A stretch of DNA of 64,000 nt. Origin: Mixophyes australis. Lineage: Eukaryota > Chordata > Amphibia > Anura > Limnodynastidae. The stretch spans positions 124,526,765-124,590,764 of the forward strand of contig JAVHZZ010000005.1 of NCBI GenBank assembly GCA_036250195.1, given 5' to 3'. Position 1 is the first letter of the stretch. Each line of letters opens with the position of its first letter. The notes beneath the pieces were generated by a model, which was not told where the DNA came from, did no database searches, and worked only from the letters and a program-made list of their open reading frames with translations. Position numbers and translations under genes: made by a program. Positions 11,856-22,745 of the stretch are shown piece after piece.

Positions 11856-14849
11856 ATGGATTCAAAGCAGTCCACATATGATCTAAATGAGCAACCAGGT
11901 TCTGTCACCAGTCCTGATGTTAGTGTTCCCAGTACGTCATCTGGCCAAGGCGATGTCAAACAACAGAGTGTTTTCAAATTAGTGCAAAAAACAAAAACCA
12001 AAAAAAAATTTACTGTATTGAAGCGAAAAAGAAGTGTAACTGAGCAAAAGTTAAGTGACGATAAAAAAAAAATTGCAAGCATGCCATTCTACACACGCAG
12101 TGGCAAAGAGAGAATGAGGCCTTCACCTTTGGCTATTAGTGGCAGATCCCAAAAAGTTACCCAGCCTACAATTGGTGCACAACTACTGTTACGCGTCAAA
12201 GCTGAGCTGCAAGATAACAGTGAGGCATTACAGGAGAATATTTGCTCTGATTCACAAATGACAACAATCCCTGTGGAGAGTCCATCCAACAGTGGGATGT
12301 CTAATCGTGAGCATTCTGCTGATGTGTGCCTTAATAGCCCGAGTGTAGCCGGTGATACCCAAATTGAGGATGCCACTTTGGAATTAGAAGAGGATGAGGG
12401 GGAGATTTGTGTAGGCGACGAGGGCGCTAATGAGGATGTTGATGAGGATGAGGTTGTTTGTGTAAGTCCTGCACCAGTGGCAGCAGTTCTGGCACGTGAC
12501 AAGAAAAAGGCCATTGTCATGCCTGGGCATAAAACAAAAAAATCCACTTCTTATGTGTGGAATTATTTCTACCCAAATCCAGACAACAATTGTATAGCCA
12601 TTTGTAGTGTATGTGAAGCCACAGTCAGTCGAGGGAGGGACCTTAACCATCTTGGAACCTCGTCTATGTTACGCCATTTAACGAGAGTTCATGGCAAAGT
12701 GTTGGGAAAAGCTGAAAGTTCTTCCCAAAAGAATACAAGCACTCCCTCATCAGCTAAGACCCTCCGCTCACCGACATACCGACGGCTACAAAATACACCC
12801 ACCACACCATCCTCATCAATATCCTCAGTAGCGCTCGGAGTTAGCCCGGCATCCCACTTAAGGCTGGATGACTCCGGCACTATTATTGATTCCTCTGAAG
12901 AAAGCGTTAGTCCTGCTGCTGCTGTTGCTGCTGCTGGGGGTGAATCGTCATCCCAGAGGCAGGTGAATAAAATGAGCAGTCCTACATTTCAGCAATTAAC
13001 TGTGAAACAATCATTTGCGAGGGGAAGCAAATATGACAGCAGTCACCCAGTCGCCAAGCGAATCACAGACGCCATGGCTGCAATGTTAGTGTTAGATCTG
13101 CGTCCAATCTCCACAATAAACGCAGCTGGTTTTTCACAGTTAATTGAGGTTTTGTGTCCGCGTTACAGAATTCCATCGCGACACCATTTCTCCCGTAAAG
13201 CTATTCCACAACTATACCAAAAAGTGTGTAAAAATGTAGAGATTGCGCTGAAAAATGCCATTCTGCCCACTGTTCACTTAACCACAGATATGTGGACAAG
13301 TGGAAGTGGCCAAACCAAACACTATATGACTGTGACAGCCCACTGGGTTGGTCATTCACCTTCACCAGCAGGAACAGCAGCAGCATGTACACCACTACGT
13401 AACATTTGTCACAGGCAGGCCACTCTTTGTATCACCGGCTTCACTAACAGGCATACGGCTGACAATTTGTTACGCAAACTGAGAGATGTGATTGATGCAT
13501 GGCTTATACCACTCGGACTCTCCCCAGGGTATGTCATTTCAGATAACGCCAACAATATAGTGCGAGCATTACAGCTGGGTGATTTCCAACATATTCCCTG
13601 TTTTGCTCACACCATCAACTTGGTGGTGCAGAGCTTCCTACGAAATAACCGTGAGGTGCAGGAGATGCTTTCGGTGGCCCGTAAAATTTCAGGCCATTTC
13701 AGGCATTCAGCCACAGCATGTAGGAGATTACAGCAGCTCCAAGAGCAGTTTAACTTGCCCTGCCACCAACTTAAGCAAGAGGTGGTAACTCGGTGGAATT
13801 CCACCCTGTACATGCTTCAGAGGATGGAGGAACAGCGCAAAGCCATCCAAGCATATTGCACAAGTCATGACATTGGGAAAGGAGGGGGGATGTATTTCAC
13901 TCTTGCACAGTGGGGAATCCTTTCAGTGCTGTGCAAGGTGCTGAAACCATTTCAAGTTGTGACATGTGAGGTCAGTGCAGACTCTGCTAGTTTGAGCCAA
14001 GTCATTCCTTTAATTAGACTATTGGAAAAGCAGCTTGAGAAAATGAAGGAGGAGCTGAAAGCAAGCAATTCAGCAAAGTATGTTGGCCTTGTCGATCAAG
14101 TACTTAATTCGCTTCACAATGATCCTCGAGTTATTAAGATCTTGAACTCGGATCAGTACGTTTTGGCCACTGTGCTTGATCCAAGGTTTAAAACCTACAT
14201 TGAGTCTTTACTTGTAAATGAGCGAGATGTGAACTTTTGCAAGGAGCTATTGCTCAGCAAGTTGGCCGCTGAACTGGGCCTCGGCTTGACGACGTGTCCT
14301 CCTTCACTTTCTCAAGCTGTTGCTCGTAAAAAATTAAATTTCCAAAAAAGAAGCAGGGAAGACACAGGGGGCAGACCAGAACAATTTAACATCTGGGCTG
14401 GTTTGAAGGATTTTTCAAAAAAATGTGTCACTTTGCCCATAACTCCATCCAATATGAGTATAAACATGCAAAGGATGGTGGAGGATTACTTTCAAGAGGT
14501 AGTTGATATGGAAATGTCAGACAGTCCCTTTCCTTACTGGGAAGAAAAGCAGGCCATTTGGAAACCCATGTACAAACTTGCTTTGCAATACCTAAGCTGC
14601 CCACCCTCCAGTGTGTACTCTGAACGAGTGTTCAGCACAGCAGGGAACTTAGTCAGTGATCGCCGTAGAAGGTTACTTCCCAAAAATGTGGAGAAAATGA
14701 TGTTTATAAAAATGAACTACATCTTCCACGAGGAAGGCCTTCACCATCCAAGACATCCAAGCACTGACTGTTCTCTAATGGCGGATTCAAGCGGCGATGA
14801 ATTGATAGTCTGTGATGATGACGTACACACTGATGAGGGTGAGGATTAA
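11856..14849 (+). CDS. hAT transposase with BED zinc finger (997 aa, intact)
   Basis: This is a cut-and-paste DNA transposase acting on the element's own ends. The acidic, low-complexity N terminus holds a basic Lys-rich patch (residues about 48-75) that could be a nuclear localisation signal. A BED zinc finger follows with W235 and C250-x2-C253...H274-x4-H279. Next is a Ser/Thr-rich linker, then the RNase H-like hAT core with D478 (TTDMW), D563 (ISDNANN), the TRWNST block near residue 645 and E923 (SERVFS) within the C-terminal hATC dimerisation region. All three acidic catalytic residues and the zinc ligands are present with no internal stop. The start ATG is the first in frame after the repeat array. 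It resembles ZBED-type hAT proteins. A host-domesticated gene is unlikely because terminal repeats and target duplications surround it. Confidence 0.93.
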   Translation: MDSKQSTYDLNEQPGSVTSPDVSVPSTSSGQGDVKQQSVFKLVQKTKTKKKFTVLKRKRSVTEQKLSDDKKKIASMPFYTRSGKERMRPSPLAISGRSQKVTQPTIGAQLLLRVKAELQDNSEALQENICSDSQMTTIPVESPSNSGMSNREHSADVCLNSPSVAGDTQIEDATLELEEDEGEICVGDEGANEDVDEDEVVCVSPAPVAAVLARDKKKAIVMPGHKTKKSTSYVWNYFYPNPDNNCIAICSVCEATVSRGRDLNHLGTSSMLRHLTRVHGKVLGKAESSSQKNTSTPSSAKTLRSPTYRRLQNTPTTPSSSISSVALGVSPASHLRLDDSGTIIDSSEESVSPAAAVAAAGGESSSQRQVNKMSSPTFQQLTVKQSFARGSKYDSSHPVAKRITDAMAAMLVLDLRPISTINAAGFSQLIEVLCPRYRIPSRHHFSRKAIPQLYQKVCKNVEIALKNAILPTVHLTTDMWTSGSGQTKHYMTVTAHWVGHSPSPAGTAAACTPLRNICHRQATLCITGFTNRHTADNLLRKLRDVIDAWLIPLGLSPGYVISDNANNIVRALQLGDFQHIPCFAHTINLVVQSFLRNNREVQEMLSVARKISGHFRHSATACRRLQQLQEQFNLPCHQLKQEVVTRWNSTLYMLQRMEEQRKAIQAYCTSHDIGKGGGMYFTLAQWGILSVLCKVLKPFQVVTCEVSADSASLSQVIPLIRLLEKQLEKMKEELKASNSAKYVGLVDQVLNSLHNDPRVIKILNSDQYVLATVLDPRFKTYIESLLVNERDVNFCKELLLSKLAAELGLGLTTCPPSLSQAVARKKLNFQKRSREDTGGRPEQFNIWAGLKDFSKKCVTLPITPSNMSINMQRMVEDYFQEVVDMEMSDSPFPYWEEKQAIWKPMYKLALQYLSCPPSSVYSERVFSTAGNLVSDRRRRLLPKNVEKMMFIKMNYIFHEEGLHHPRHPSTDCSLMADSSGDELIVCDDDVHTDEGED

Positions 14850-15004
14850 GCTGAAGATGATGCCGATAACATCTTTTTAAAACTTTCTATGTAAGTGTAG
14901 GGTGCAATCTACCCCCAAAGAGGAAAGGGACTTGTGGCATTTCCATATCACATACCATCTTGAAAGGCTGCTGTTAGGGCAATTTATCCTTAAGGGTAGG
15001 GTGT

Positions 15005-15560
15005 CATAGACAGAGTGACCCTAAACTGGCTTTGTCCATTTTTCATAATATTGTACAGTCTATAATGGCTGAATTTTTGGGTATTTTATACAAGTGGAGG
15101 GGGGCCTAGAGAGACAGAAACCAAACTGGCTTTTTCCATGTCAATTAATATTGTACAGTCTATAATGGCTGAATTTTTTGGTATTTTATACAAGTGGAGG
15201 GGGGCCTAGAGAGACAGAGTGACCCCAAACTGTCTTTCTCCATGTCAATTAATATTGTACAGTCTATAATGGCTGAATTTTTTAGTATTTTATACAAGTG
15301 GAGGGGGGCCTAGAGAGACAGAAACCAAACTGGCTTTCTCCATGTCAATTAATATTGTACAGTCTATAATGGCTGAATTTTTTGGTATTTTATACAAGTG
15401 GAGGGGGGCCTAGAGAGACAGAGTGACCCCAAACTGTCTTTCTCCATGTCAATTAATATTGTACAGTCTATAATGGCTGAATTTTTTAGTATTTTATACA
15501 AGTGGAGGGGTGCCTTGAGAGACAGAAACCAAACTGGCTTTTTCCATTTCTTTACATATT
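15005..15560 (+). repeat. Tandem array of alternating 100- and 104-bp units
   Basis: GTACAGTCTATAATGGCTGA starts at 15053, 15153, 15257, 15357 and 15461, so spacings are 100, 104, 100 and 104. Two unit types alternate, differing at GAGACAGAAACC versus GAGACAGAGTGACCCC. This gives a 204-bp higher-order repeat in the transposase 3' region. It is unrelated in sequence to the 5' array. Confidence 0.9.
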
Positions 15561-15785
15561 TAACTATAAGTGTAGGGTGTAATATACATTCAAAGACGAT
15601 GGCTGCATTGCCAATATGCATAGATGGAGAGGAAGACAATCTGTTTTGTGTGTAGAATAGGCCTACCAACGAAGAATTAAACTGTTTTTTTGGATGATTT
15701 ATTACCTCAACAATTAGATTACTTGTCTCTAAAACAGTTGGAGCACAAAATTGGGTTAATTTAGGCCCAAAAACATGGATTTTCC

Positions 15786-15925
15786 CAAAAAATAGCAAAA
15801 CAAAACCAAACAAAACCAAAACCAAAACCAAAACACGCAATGGCGGTTTTGCAAAACCAAAACCAAAACCAAAACACGACGGTAATCCAGATCCAAAACC
15901 GAATCCAAAACCAAAACACGGGGGT
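15786..15925. repeat. CCAAAA-rich right subterminal region of hAT
   Basis: Dense repeats of AACCAAAACC words, three blocks ending in CACG. These are candidate transposase-binding subterminal repeats. The left end instead carries CCGAAC/GGTTC-type words, so the two ends differ. Confidence 0.75.
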
Positions 15926-15948
15926 CAGTGACCATCTCTAATTTCAAG

Positions 15949-17030
15949 ACACCCTCATCAACAGGATCACACATCAACTGTAGCGTCTCTACAGAGGGAT
16001 TTTTGCAGATGACACTAAACTCTGTAAGGTAATAAAATCAGAGCAAGATGTAGCTTCTCTACAGAGGGACTTAAAAAAAACTGGAGGATTGGGCAGCCAA
16101 ATGGAATATGAGGTTTAACACAGATAAATGTAAGGTTATGCATTCAGGGATCAAAAACAAGAACGCAATCTATAAATTAAATGGAATTAATTTAGGAGAA
16201 TCTATAATGGAAAAGGATTTGGGAGTGCTCGTAGACAGTAGACTTAGCAATAGTGCTCAATGTCCAGCAGCAGCTGCAAGGGCAAACAAAGTATTGGCAT
16301 GCATAAAAAGGGGCATAGATGCAAGGGAAGACAGTGTAATTTTGCCACTGTATAAATCGTTGGTAAAACCTCATCTTGAATATGCAGTACAGTTCTGGGC
16401 ACCACTCTATAAAAAAGATAATTTGTAACTAGAAAGGGTTCAAAGAAGGGTGACAAAATTGATAAAGGGAATGGAGTCAGTTAGCCAGTTTAGGCATGTT
16501 TACCTTAGAAAAGAGGCGTCTAAGGGGAGATATGATTACTATGTACAAATACATTAGGGGTCAATACAGAGAGCTTTCATGGGAACTTTTTACCCCAAGG
16601 ACCATACACAGGACACGTGGTCATCCCCTAAGGTTAGAGAAGAGGAAATTTCACAACCAGCAAAGGAAGGGGTTCTTTACAGTAAGGGCAGTCAAGATAT
16701 GGAATTTATTGCCAGGGAAAGTTGTAATGGCAGATTCAATAGATATGTTTAAGAAAGGGTTAGACAAATTTTTAGTGGAAAGGTGTATCCAGGGATACGA
16801 CCGTTAATTAAAATGAAGGATAGTAGTGGATATAGGGTAAAAATAGGACTGCAATATTGAGTCTGGGGGGATTTTCACAATTGAAACAGATTGGCGGTTG
16901 CTTACTCTGTATTAATTTCAAATATAAGTGCAGGATCGCAGGAGATCCAAAATAGGTTGAACTTGATGGACTGGTGTCTTTTTTCAACCTCATCAACTAT
17001 GTTACTATGTTACTATGTAACTACACTTGC
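15949..17030 (+). pseudogene. CR1-type LINE, 5'-truncated reverse transcriptase
   Basis: It starts in the RT palm: FADDTKL is encoded at 16002-16020. The NTDKCKVMH...KDLGVLVD block of CR1 enzymes follows (frame 16108-16428), then a stop/frameshift and a second frame (16496-16807). The 3' UTR ends in an 8-bp repeat tail (ATGTTACT units, about 16998-17020), the CR1 hallmark. The 5' part is missing, as usual for truncated insertions. Inactive. Confidence 0.88.
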
Positions 17031-17622
17031 ACACAAGTGGATCACGGACACCCATTAGTAGCAAGTATTGTCTAACATAGCTGAAAGTGACTCTTTTCAA
17101 TGAACTGTAATTCGAGTTCAGAGAGGCATGTGAGGAAAAGAGCGGTATGTAAGGCCGGCAATAAGTGTGAGCACATCCCGCCCCACTCCTGTCATTGTGG
17201 GTATGGTTATCCTGGCTTCGCCAGTCAGGCTCTGCCATGGTCACCCCAGACATCAGCGCTCAGTAGGAAGCACATGGCAGGGGGAAGACAGGACTTGCCC
17301 TTTATTGGAATATACATCTCTCGTATGAAATATGTTTCTATGTTTTGTTACTGCTCTCCTGATTAAGGGCAGATCCAGATTGGGGCAATCCAATCCTCTC
17401 TCCACCCCTCATAAAGCTGGATTAAGGGGGTACAGAGGGACAAGTACCCCAGTCCCGCCTCTCACAGGGCTCCATCCAGATCAAAGATAATGTTTTTAGA
17501 TCGGGGGTCACTAGAAACCCCTGCACTGTCCTGTGTGATGCAGCCACATAGCACAACATCACAGTGACATGGAGTGAGGAGCAAACGCAAATGAGGGAGA
17601 GGGGAGATAGGTAAAATATAGA
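17031..17622. other. Unclassified spacer before Gypsy LTR
   Basis: No domain-bearing reading frame, no tandem structure and no matching ends were noticed. A short frame on each strand (about 17005-17366) lacks recognisable similarity. Confidence 0.4.
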
Positions 17623-18708
17623 TGTGACTGGATCACTTATAAATAACTTATGGTATAAATGTATTTAAAGGAAATAGCGCAGGGCACTTAGTTATATAAT
17701 TGCAAATATACTTATTTTTAATATTGTGGGTGTTTTGGTAAAAGGAATATCTTTATTTCTCAGACCAGGGGGAAGAAATTATTTTCTTGTTTAACCTTAC
17801 TGGAGGAAATGCATTATTTCTGGAGGTATATATCTGATACAATAAGCCTTTGTGGATGGAAGTCTTTTGTGTATTGTGATGTGGGGAAATGGCTTGTTTG
17901 GGGTTTCTACCTTGCATTGAGAATGTGTATTCTGCGACTGTCTGAAGAAAGGATTCATGTTAATTAGACCCTTTGACTTGCTAGTAGATTTCCTGTCTTT
18001 GAAATAAGATGCAGGAAATCACAGCAAGGTTTTAGGATATCACAGATAAGTGTAAATATTGTTAGCTTTGCATTGCAGGTAAATCCATGTTTTGGTAAAC
18101 AGGTTACATCCTGATTCTAAAAATAACTCAGACCTCGAGGGGGCAGGCTTACCCAGTGAGGCTGTGTTCAAATGTGTATAAAAAAGATATTGTATTAAAA
18201 GATATTCTTGTGATTTCATCTGACCTTAGGACTGGTACCTCCAATCAGTGTGACTGCAAATAAATATCACTTGCTTCAAAGACCTGATAGAAAAAATCTT
18301 CCATGTTGAAAATCCTGTGACCTACAGATTAGAACCAAAATCTAATACGTTCCCAGCTGTTTCTGAGGTTTGGACCCAGCTTTTCCGGTACCACCGCTCT
18401 GCCTGCTACCCTGCAGCTCTGGTCAGTGTGATAAGCCAGGGGGGACCCATCCACAGCAACCCTGATTCATAGTAGGAGGTCAGGAGTACCAGCCCAGGTA
18501 CAGCAGTAACGGGGTACACTCACAGCGTCAGTTACCCAGAAGATACCCGGTACTGGATGCCGGTAAGGAGTCGAGTGGTTGCAGCATTTGTAAGCCTACT
18601 GCAGCAAGAGGGCGCATTTGGGATAACGAAAGGGAACAGTGGCAAAGTAAGCCCAGCCGGTTTCCAGCAGCAACAGACAGAGTGGCATAGGCGGCCCATC
18701 CTGTCACA
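17623..18708 (+). repeat. Gypsy 5' LTR
   Basis: It starts TGTGACTGG and ends CCTGTCACA, so the ends form the short inverted repeat TGTGAC...GTCACA. TATA-like TGTATAAAAA lies near 18175 and an AATAAA near 18260. The primer-binding-like TGGTGGCAAGCG begins at 18715. The copy at 29291 matches its first ~770 bp. An inner TGTGACC at 18316 makes an alternative LTR start possible (see findings). Confidence 0.75.
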
Positions 18709-18807
18709 GATTTCTGGTGGCAAGCGTCGGAATAACCGCAGGCAGCTTTTCGTGCACCAGTCAGGAGAGCCGAGTTATTCAGGGGAGGAATAACTGCAGC
18801 CAGAAGA
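18709..18807 (+). other. Primer-binding region and gag leader
   Basis: GATTTC then TGGTGGCAAGCGTCGG from 18715. A TGG-starting segment a few bases after the LTR is the expected tRNA primer-binding site. The tRNA is not identified. Confidence 0.5.
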
Positions 18808-19720
18808 ATGCACAGGATGTCGAAGTACAGTAAAATGTCCAAGGCGAACCTTGAGATACTGTGCCAAACAAAGAACTTAGAAATTCCTTATACAGCAACA
18901 AGGAGCGAAATGAGAAAAGCGCTGAGAGCCTGGGATGCGCAGTACGGGTCAGTAAATGAGGAAGCTAACAGTGACCTGGAGGAGACGTTAACTTCAAACC
19001 TAGAGGTACCTGCAGTAACATCCCAGAACACAGCAACTGTTTCCAGCAACAGTCACCCCCACAAAGTGAACCAGTGATGCAAGTTCAACAGGACGTGCAG
19101 TGGCAGCTTATCACTGAGTGGCCCCAGAGGACTGTGCAGACTACGACATGGTATAACGGACACTCTGTAAGCGTTATGTTATTACCCCAGAGACCTATCG
19201 GCATAACTTTCGGGACTTGGCTAAAAGCACCTATATCAGGCATGAGGAATTTGCCAACCAGTTGCAGCAATTGGCAATAAGATGGATTAATGGATCTGAC
19301 GCCAAGTCCTGGGAGGAATTAGTGGACTTAATTTGCAGAGAACAATTTCACCGCCAGTGTGCACCGGAGGTAAAGGAGTGGGTACTGAACCATAGCCCTG
19401 CAACCCTGGAAAATGCGGCCCAGTTGGCGGATCAGTATGTGGCAGTGAGGCCACACTGGCAGAAGCGCCAGGTTAACAGCCAACACCAAAAGACTGTGCA
19501 ACCAGGGGGACTTACCCCCGAAAGCAAGTACCTAACTCTTCGGGTACCACTCGCCTGCCACCGTCCCTCCCTGTCCCTGGAAACTATCAGAGACCATCGG
19601 AGCCCAGGATGGAAAAAAAGTGCTACAGCTGCGGGAAAAATGGTCACCTGCAGATGGACTGTCCCACAGCCCCAGCACCCCAGACTCGTGCCGCTAATCC
19701 GAGTCCTGGGGCCCAGATGA
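18808..19720 (+). pseudogene. Gypsy gag with SCAN-like capsid and zinc knuckle
   Basis: Frame 18808-19077 begins with a short helical N-terminal domain (SKYSKMSKANLEILC). A frameshift leads to 19217-19720, whose segment LVDLICREQFHRQC...VKEWVLNHSP (about 19315-19400) has the leucine/arginine pattern of SCAN domains. SCAN domains are thought to derive from the capsid of Gmr1-like elements. A third frame (19609-19899) carries the zinc knuckle CYSCGKNGHLQMDC. The protein would package element RNA. The frames do not join without shifts. Confidence 0.75.
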
Positions 19721-19820
19721 CTTGCTTAACTGGCGAAGGTGAGCCAGTAGAGAATGTTTCCACCCCTGCCAGCCAAACGGAGTATGGCATGTCTGAAGTT
19801 GACTCAGTAGAGTCACCTGT

Positions 19821-20685
19821 GTGTCCAAAAGACCCCCCAAAATCATGTGGAGGAGCCTGCAGCCGATCCAAGTGGGACCCCTACAGGGAGAAGGACTAAA
19901 AGATTCAGGGACATCCATGACTGTAGTGTGTCCTCATCTTATTGATCCTGCTGCAGTAGCAGGGTCGCACTGCCAAAGTTACTGTGGCAGATGGACTGGA
20001 GAAGGAAGTGCCTGTTGCAAGGGTGTATCTGGACTGGGGAGATGGCCAGGAGCTGCGAGATGTTGCCATTATGGATGGCCTCCCAACGGACGTGATCTTA
20101 GGTAACGATGTTGGAGGTGGAATTGTGACCGCATTTCTCAACTCTATTACCCGGAGCCAAGCTGCTAAACTACAGTCTTCAGGATCTACACCTGCACAAC
20201 CCAGCCCAGATGAAAAGACCACAGCTGCTAGACAACAACCATCACATGCAACCAGCCCAGAGGATAAGACCACATCTGCTATTTCTTCAGGAAACAGCCA
20301 GTCCTTTGCTTCTGGAATGACTACGTCCCCTAGCAACGCAGAGGTTGTTGTCTCTTGCCAACCTGATCTTGTGGGGGTGCTCAGTGATGGTCCTGTCCCT
20401 AGCAGTATGCCATCTCCAGCGGTGAATATAGCTGACCACAGTAACCTCCCTTTGACTGACCCTAGTCACCCCAATATAGAACCCCCTGCAGCATATACTA
20501 ACTTAGAAGATAGTGAAGGTCGCAGGGAAGAGTTCAGGGCAGCACAGCTATCTGATAACTCACTGGAAGGCATGAGGCTCCAGGCTGGTGGCAGCCTTCC
20601 AGCATTGGAGGTGGGGACTGTGACTTGGCATAAAGGGTTGTTGTACCGTGTAGCTAAGAAGGTAGATGGGGATAGACCAGTCTGA
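19821..20685 (+). pseudogene. Gypsy aspartic protease and linker
   Basis: LKDSGTSMTVV (19894-19926) carries the catalytic Asp-Ser-Gly of a retroelement protease. After a frameshift, GLPTDVILGNDVG (about 20077-20115) matches the conserved C-terminal LLG-D block. A long Ser/Pro/Thr-rich linker (about 20150-20500) follows before the integrase zinc region. Function would be gag-pol processing. Confidence 0.7.
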
Positions 20686-20689
20686 GAAC

Positions 20690-21800
20690 TGGTGGTAAAA
20701 CGGGGCCTTTGCATACAATGTCAGTTGCCCATGAAATCCCTATGGCAGAACACCAGGGAAGAGACCGAAGACTGAAGCACCTGACAGAACTTTTTCTGGC
20801 CAGGAATGTCGGATGACGTCCAGGCCTGCTGTAAGTCCTGTGTGGTGTGTGCCAGCGTCTTGGGCACCCCAGTGCTCGTGCTCCCCTCGGGTCCTTGCCA
20901 ATAGTTGGGGAACCTTTTCAGCGAGTGGCTGTGGACACATTAGGTCCTCTGCCTGTGCCCAGTAGATTGGGGAAGAGGTACATCCTCACCGTGGTGAAGT
21001 ACGCGACCCGGTATCCAGAGGCAGTAGCTCTGTCCTCCATAACTGCGGAAAAGGTAGGTGACGCGCTGCTAGGCGTATTTAGCAGAGTAGGGTTCGATAA
21101 TGAGATCCTAACTGATCAAGGGACACGGTTCATGAGTGAACTGGTCCAGTGTCTCTGGGCAAAGTGCGGGGTGCGGCAACTCCGTACTTCCCCCTACCAT
21201 TCCCAGACTAATGGACTGTGCGAGCGGTTCAATGACACTCTGAAGCACATGCTACAGGCATTTGTAACTTCGGAGGGAGGGGACTGGGAACGCTACCTAC
21301 CGCACCTCCTGTTTGCTTATCGGGAGGTGCAGCAGGAGTCTACCAGTTTCTCCCCCTTTGAACTACTATATGGCCGCAGAGTCCATGGACCTCTTTATCT
21401 GTTTTCCGGGAGTCTTGGGAAGGAGAGCTACCCGTCCAGGATGTCTCTGTGGTGGAGTATGTGTTGAAGCTCAGAGATCGGTTAGAAAATCTCATGGGGC
21501 TCGCGCAGGCTAACCGAGCGGAAGCACAGGCAAAACAGAAGACTTAGTATGATCAGGGCACACTTGTCCTTGTTCTGATGGCCACGTGCCAGAACAAGCT
21601 CCAGCCTGCCTGTGCTGAACCGTACACGGTCTCAAAACGCCTGAGTGACATCACTTACGTGGTGTCACTTGATAGCAACGGTAGGTGACAGCGGACCTAC
21701 CACGTAAAAGTGTTGAAGGCATACTACGAGCGTGTGGAGTCGGTAGCAGCGGTTTGCTGCTTACCAACTGCGGAAACTACCTGGCCTCGCACATGCCATA
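20690..21800 (+). pseudogene. Gypsy integrase
   Basis: The H2C2-type zinc region (CKSCVVC, about 20832-20852) is followed by a catalytic core in the frame 20847-21467. It has D at 20934 (AVDTLGPLP), D at 21114 (ILTDQGT) and E at 21222 (CERFND), giving D,D35E. The C-terminal part (21440-21800) is broken by frameshifts and an in-frame stop. It lies upstream of the RT start, which is the key observation for the Gmr1-type order. Confidence 0.85.
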
Positions 21801-21872
21801 GGTGAAGGTGTTGTAGAGGAAAGGGGATGGGATAAGCAGTCGAGTGCCCGCAAGAGGGAGCAGCTTGAGGCA

Positions 21873-22068
21873 GTGCTGTGGTCCTTTGTGACACAGTTCA
21901 GTAAAAATCCCGGTCGGACTTCCTTGGTGATGCACCATGTGGACACTGGTGAGCATAGGCCAGTTAGGCAGCCTGCATATCGGGTCTCCCCAATGGCCAA
22001 GGGGAGTCTATACAGGGAGATGTGGGGGCTGCGTGAGATAGGGGTGATCCAGCCTCATTCTGGTTTCA
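21873..22068 (+). pseudogene. Gypsy reverse transcriptase, N-terminal piece
   Basis: HHVDTGEHRPVRQPAYRVSP...GVIQPHSG is the conserved entry to Ty3/Gypsy RT (H-x-I-x-T-G ... RQ-PYR ... GVI-PS). The similarity stops after about 22068, where LINE-related sequence takes over. The palm with its catalytic aspartates is missing. Confidence 0.75.
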
Positions 22069-22189
22069 GCAGCCTAGGAGTGAGGAGGTGTTTTCTTGAG
22101 CTGTGCTATTCCCAGAGAGATGCCTGGGCTAAGCCCAGGAGAGATTGAGGATCCTGGAGGAGGAGGGAAGGAAGCTCCCCAGGTTTTAA

Positions 22190-22745
22190 AGCCTTGTCCA
22201 GGCTGTATAAGTTATTTCTTTCCGTCTCTTTAAATAATAAATGAGATGAGCAGGTTTCCAAAATATAATATTTCTATAATTTATTAAAAAGATATAATAC
22301 ATAGATACAGCCATTACTGGACGAAGCAGTACATCCAGGGTCTCAAAAATGCCAATTGACCCCTATATTTGATTAACTTATTCTTTTTATAGGATATGCA
22401 ACTCCTTCATACTTTAAAACACACCTTCCCAGCTTACATCACTGCTGGCACTTTATCTTTAAAATAACATGTTCTATTGGATGGTCAGCATATGGACATA
22501 TCCGGAGATGGTTGCTCAATACAAATCATATGACCATGATCTAATCTGTTTTGCTCATGAAGTGTGCAGTACTGGAAAATTACTAAAAACCTGTGTTTCA
22601 TTAGTAATATTACATAACTTGTTTTTCAGCAAAAACTAGGATAAAGTTCGTCTTCTTAAAAGTACAGGTCTTCATAATACATTGGTTCTATATATTAGTG
22701 TTATATGTGAATTCATATGTATTTCTGTTAGTTTCGTTAAAATTT
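22190..22745. other. AT-rich insert in LINE 5' region, unclassified
   Basis: No coding similarity, AT-rich, flanked by LINE 5' UTR-like and ORF1-like sequence. A TTTATT near its left side could be a poly(A) signal on the minus strand. No target duplication recognised. Confidence 0.4.

Larger units (their letters stand above)
10481..15940 (+). mobile_element. Complete, apparently autonomous hAT transposon (5,460 bp)
   Basis: The left end TAGAGATGGGCGGGTCCGG and right end ...TGACCATCTCTA share an imperfect terminal inverted repeat (TAGAGATGG). Exact 8-bp duplications ATTTCAAG flank the ends. Order inside: GC-rich left subterminal region with palindromes (10481-10660), a 100-bp tandem array (10831-11850), an open transposase (11856-14849), a second array of 100/104-bp units (about 15005-15560), and a CCAAAA-rich right subterminal region (15786-15925). 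Intact gene plus perfect duplications suggest a young insertion. Removing it restores a continuous sequence ending in ATTTCAAG and running into the CR1 fragment. Confidence 0.93.

Noticed and set aside
11816..13813. Several minus-strand frames opposite the hAT transposase
   Set aside because: Shadows of the real plus-strand gene.
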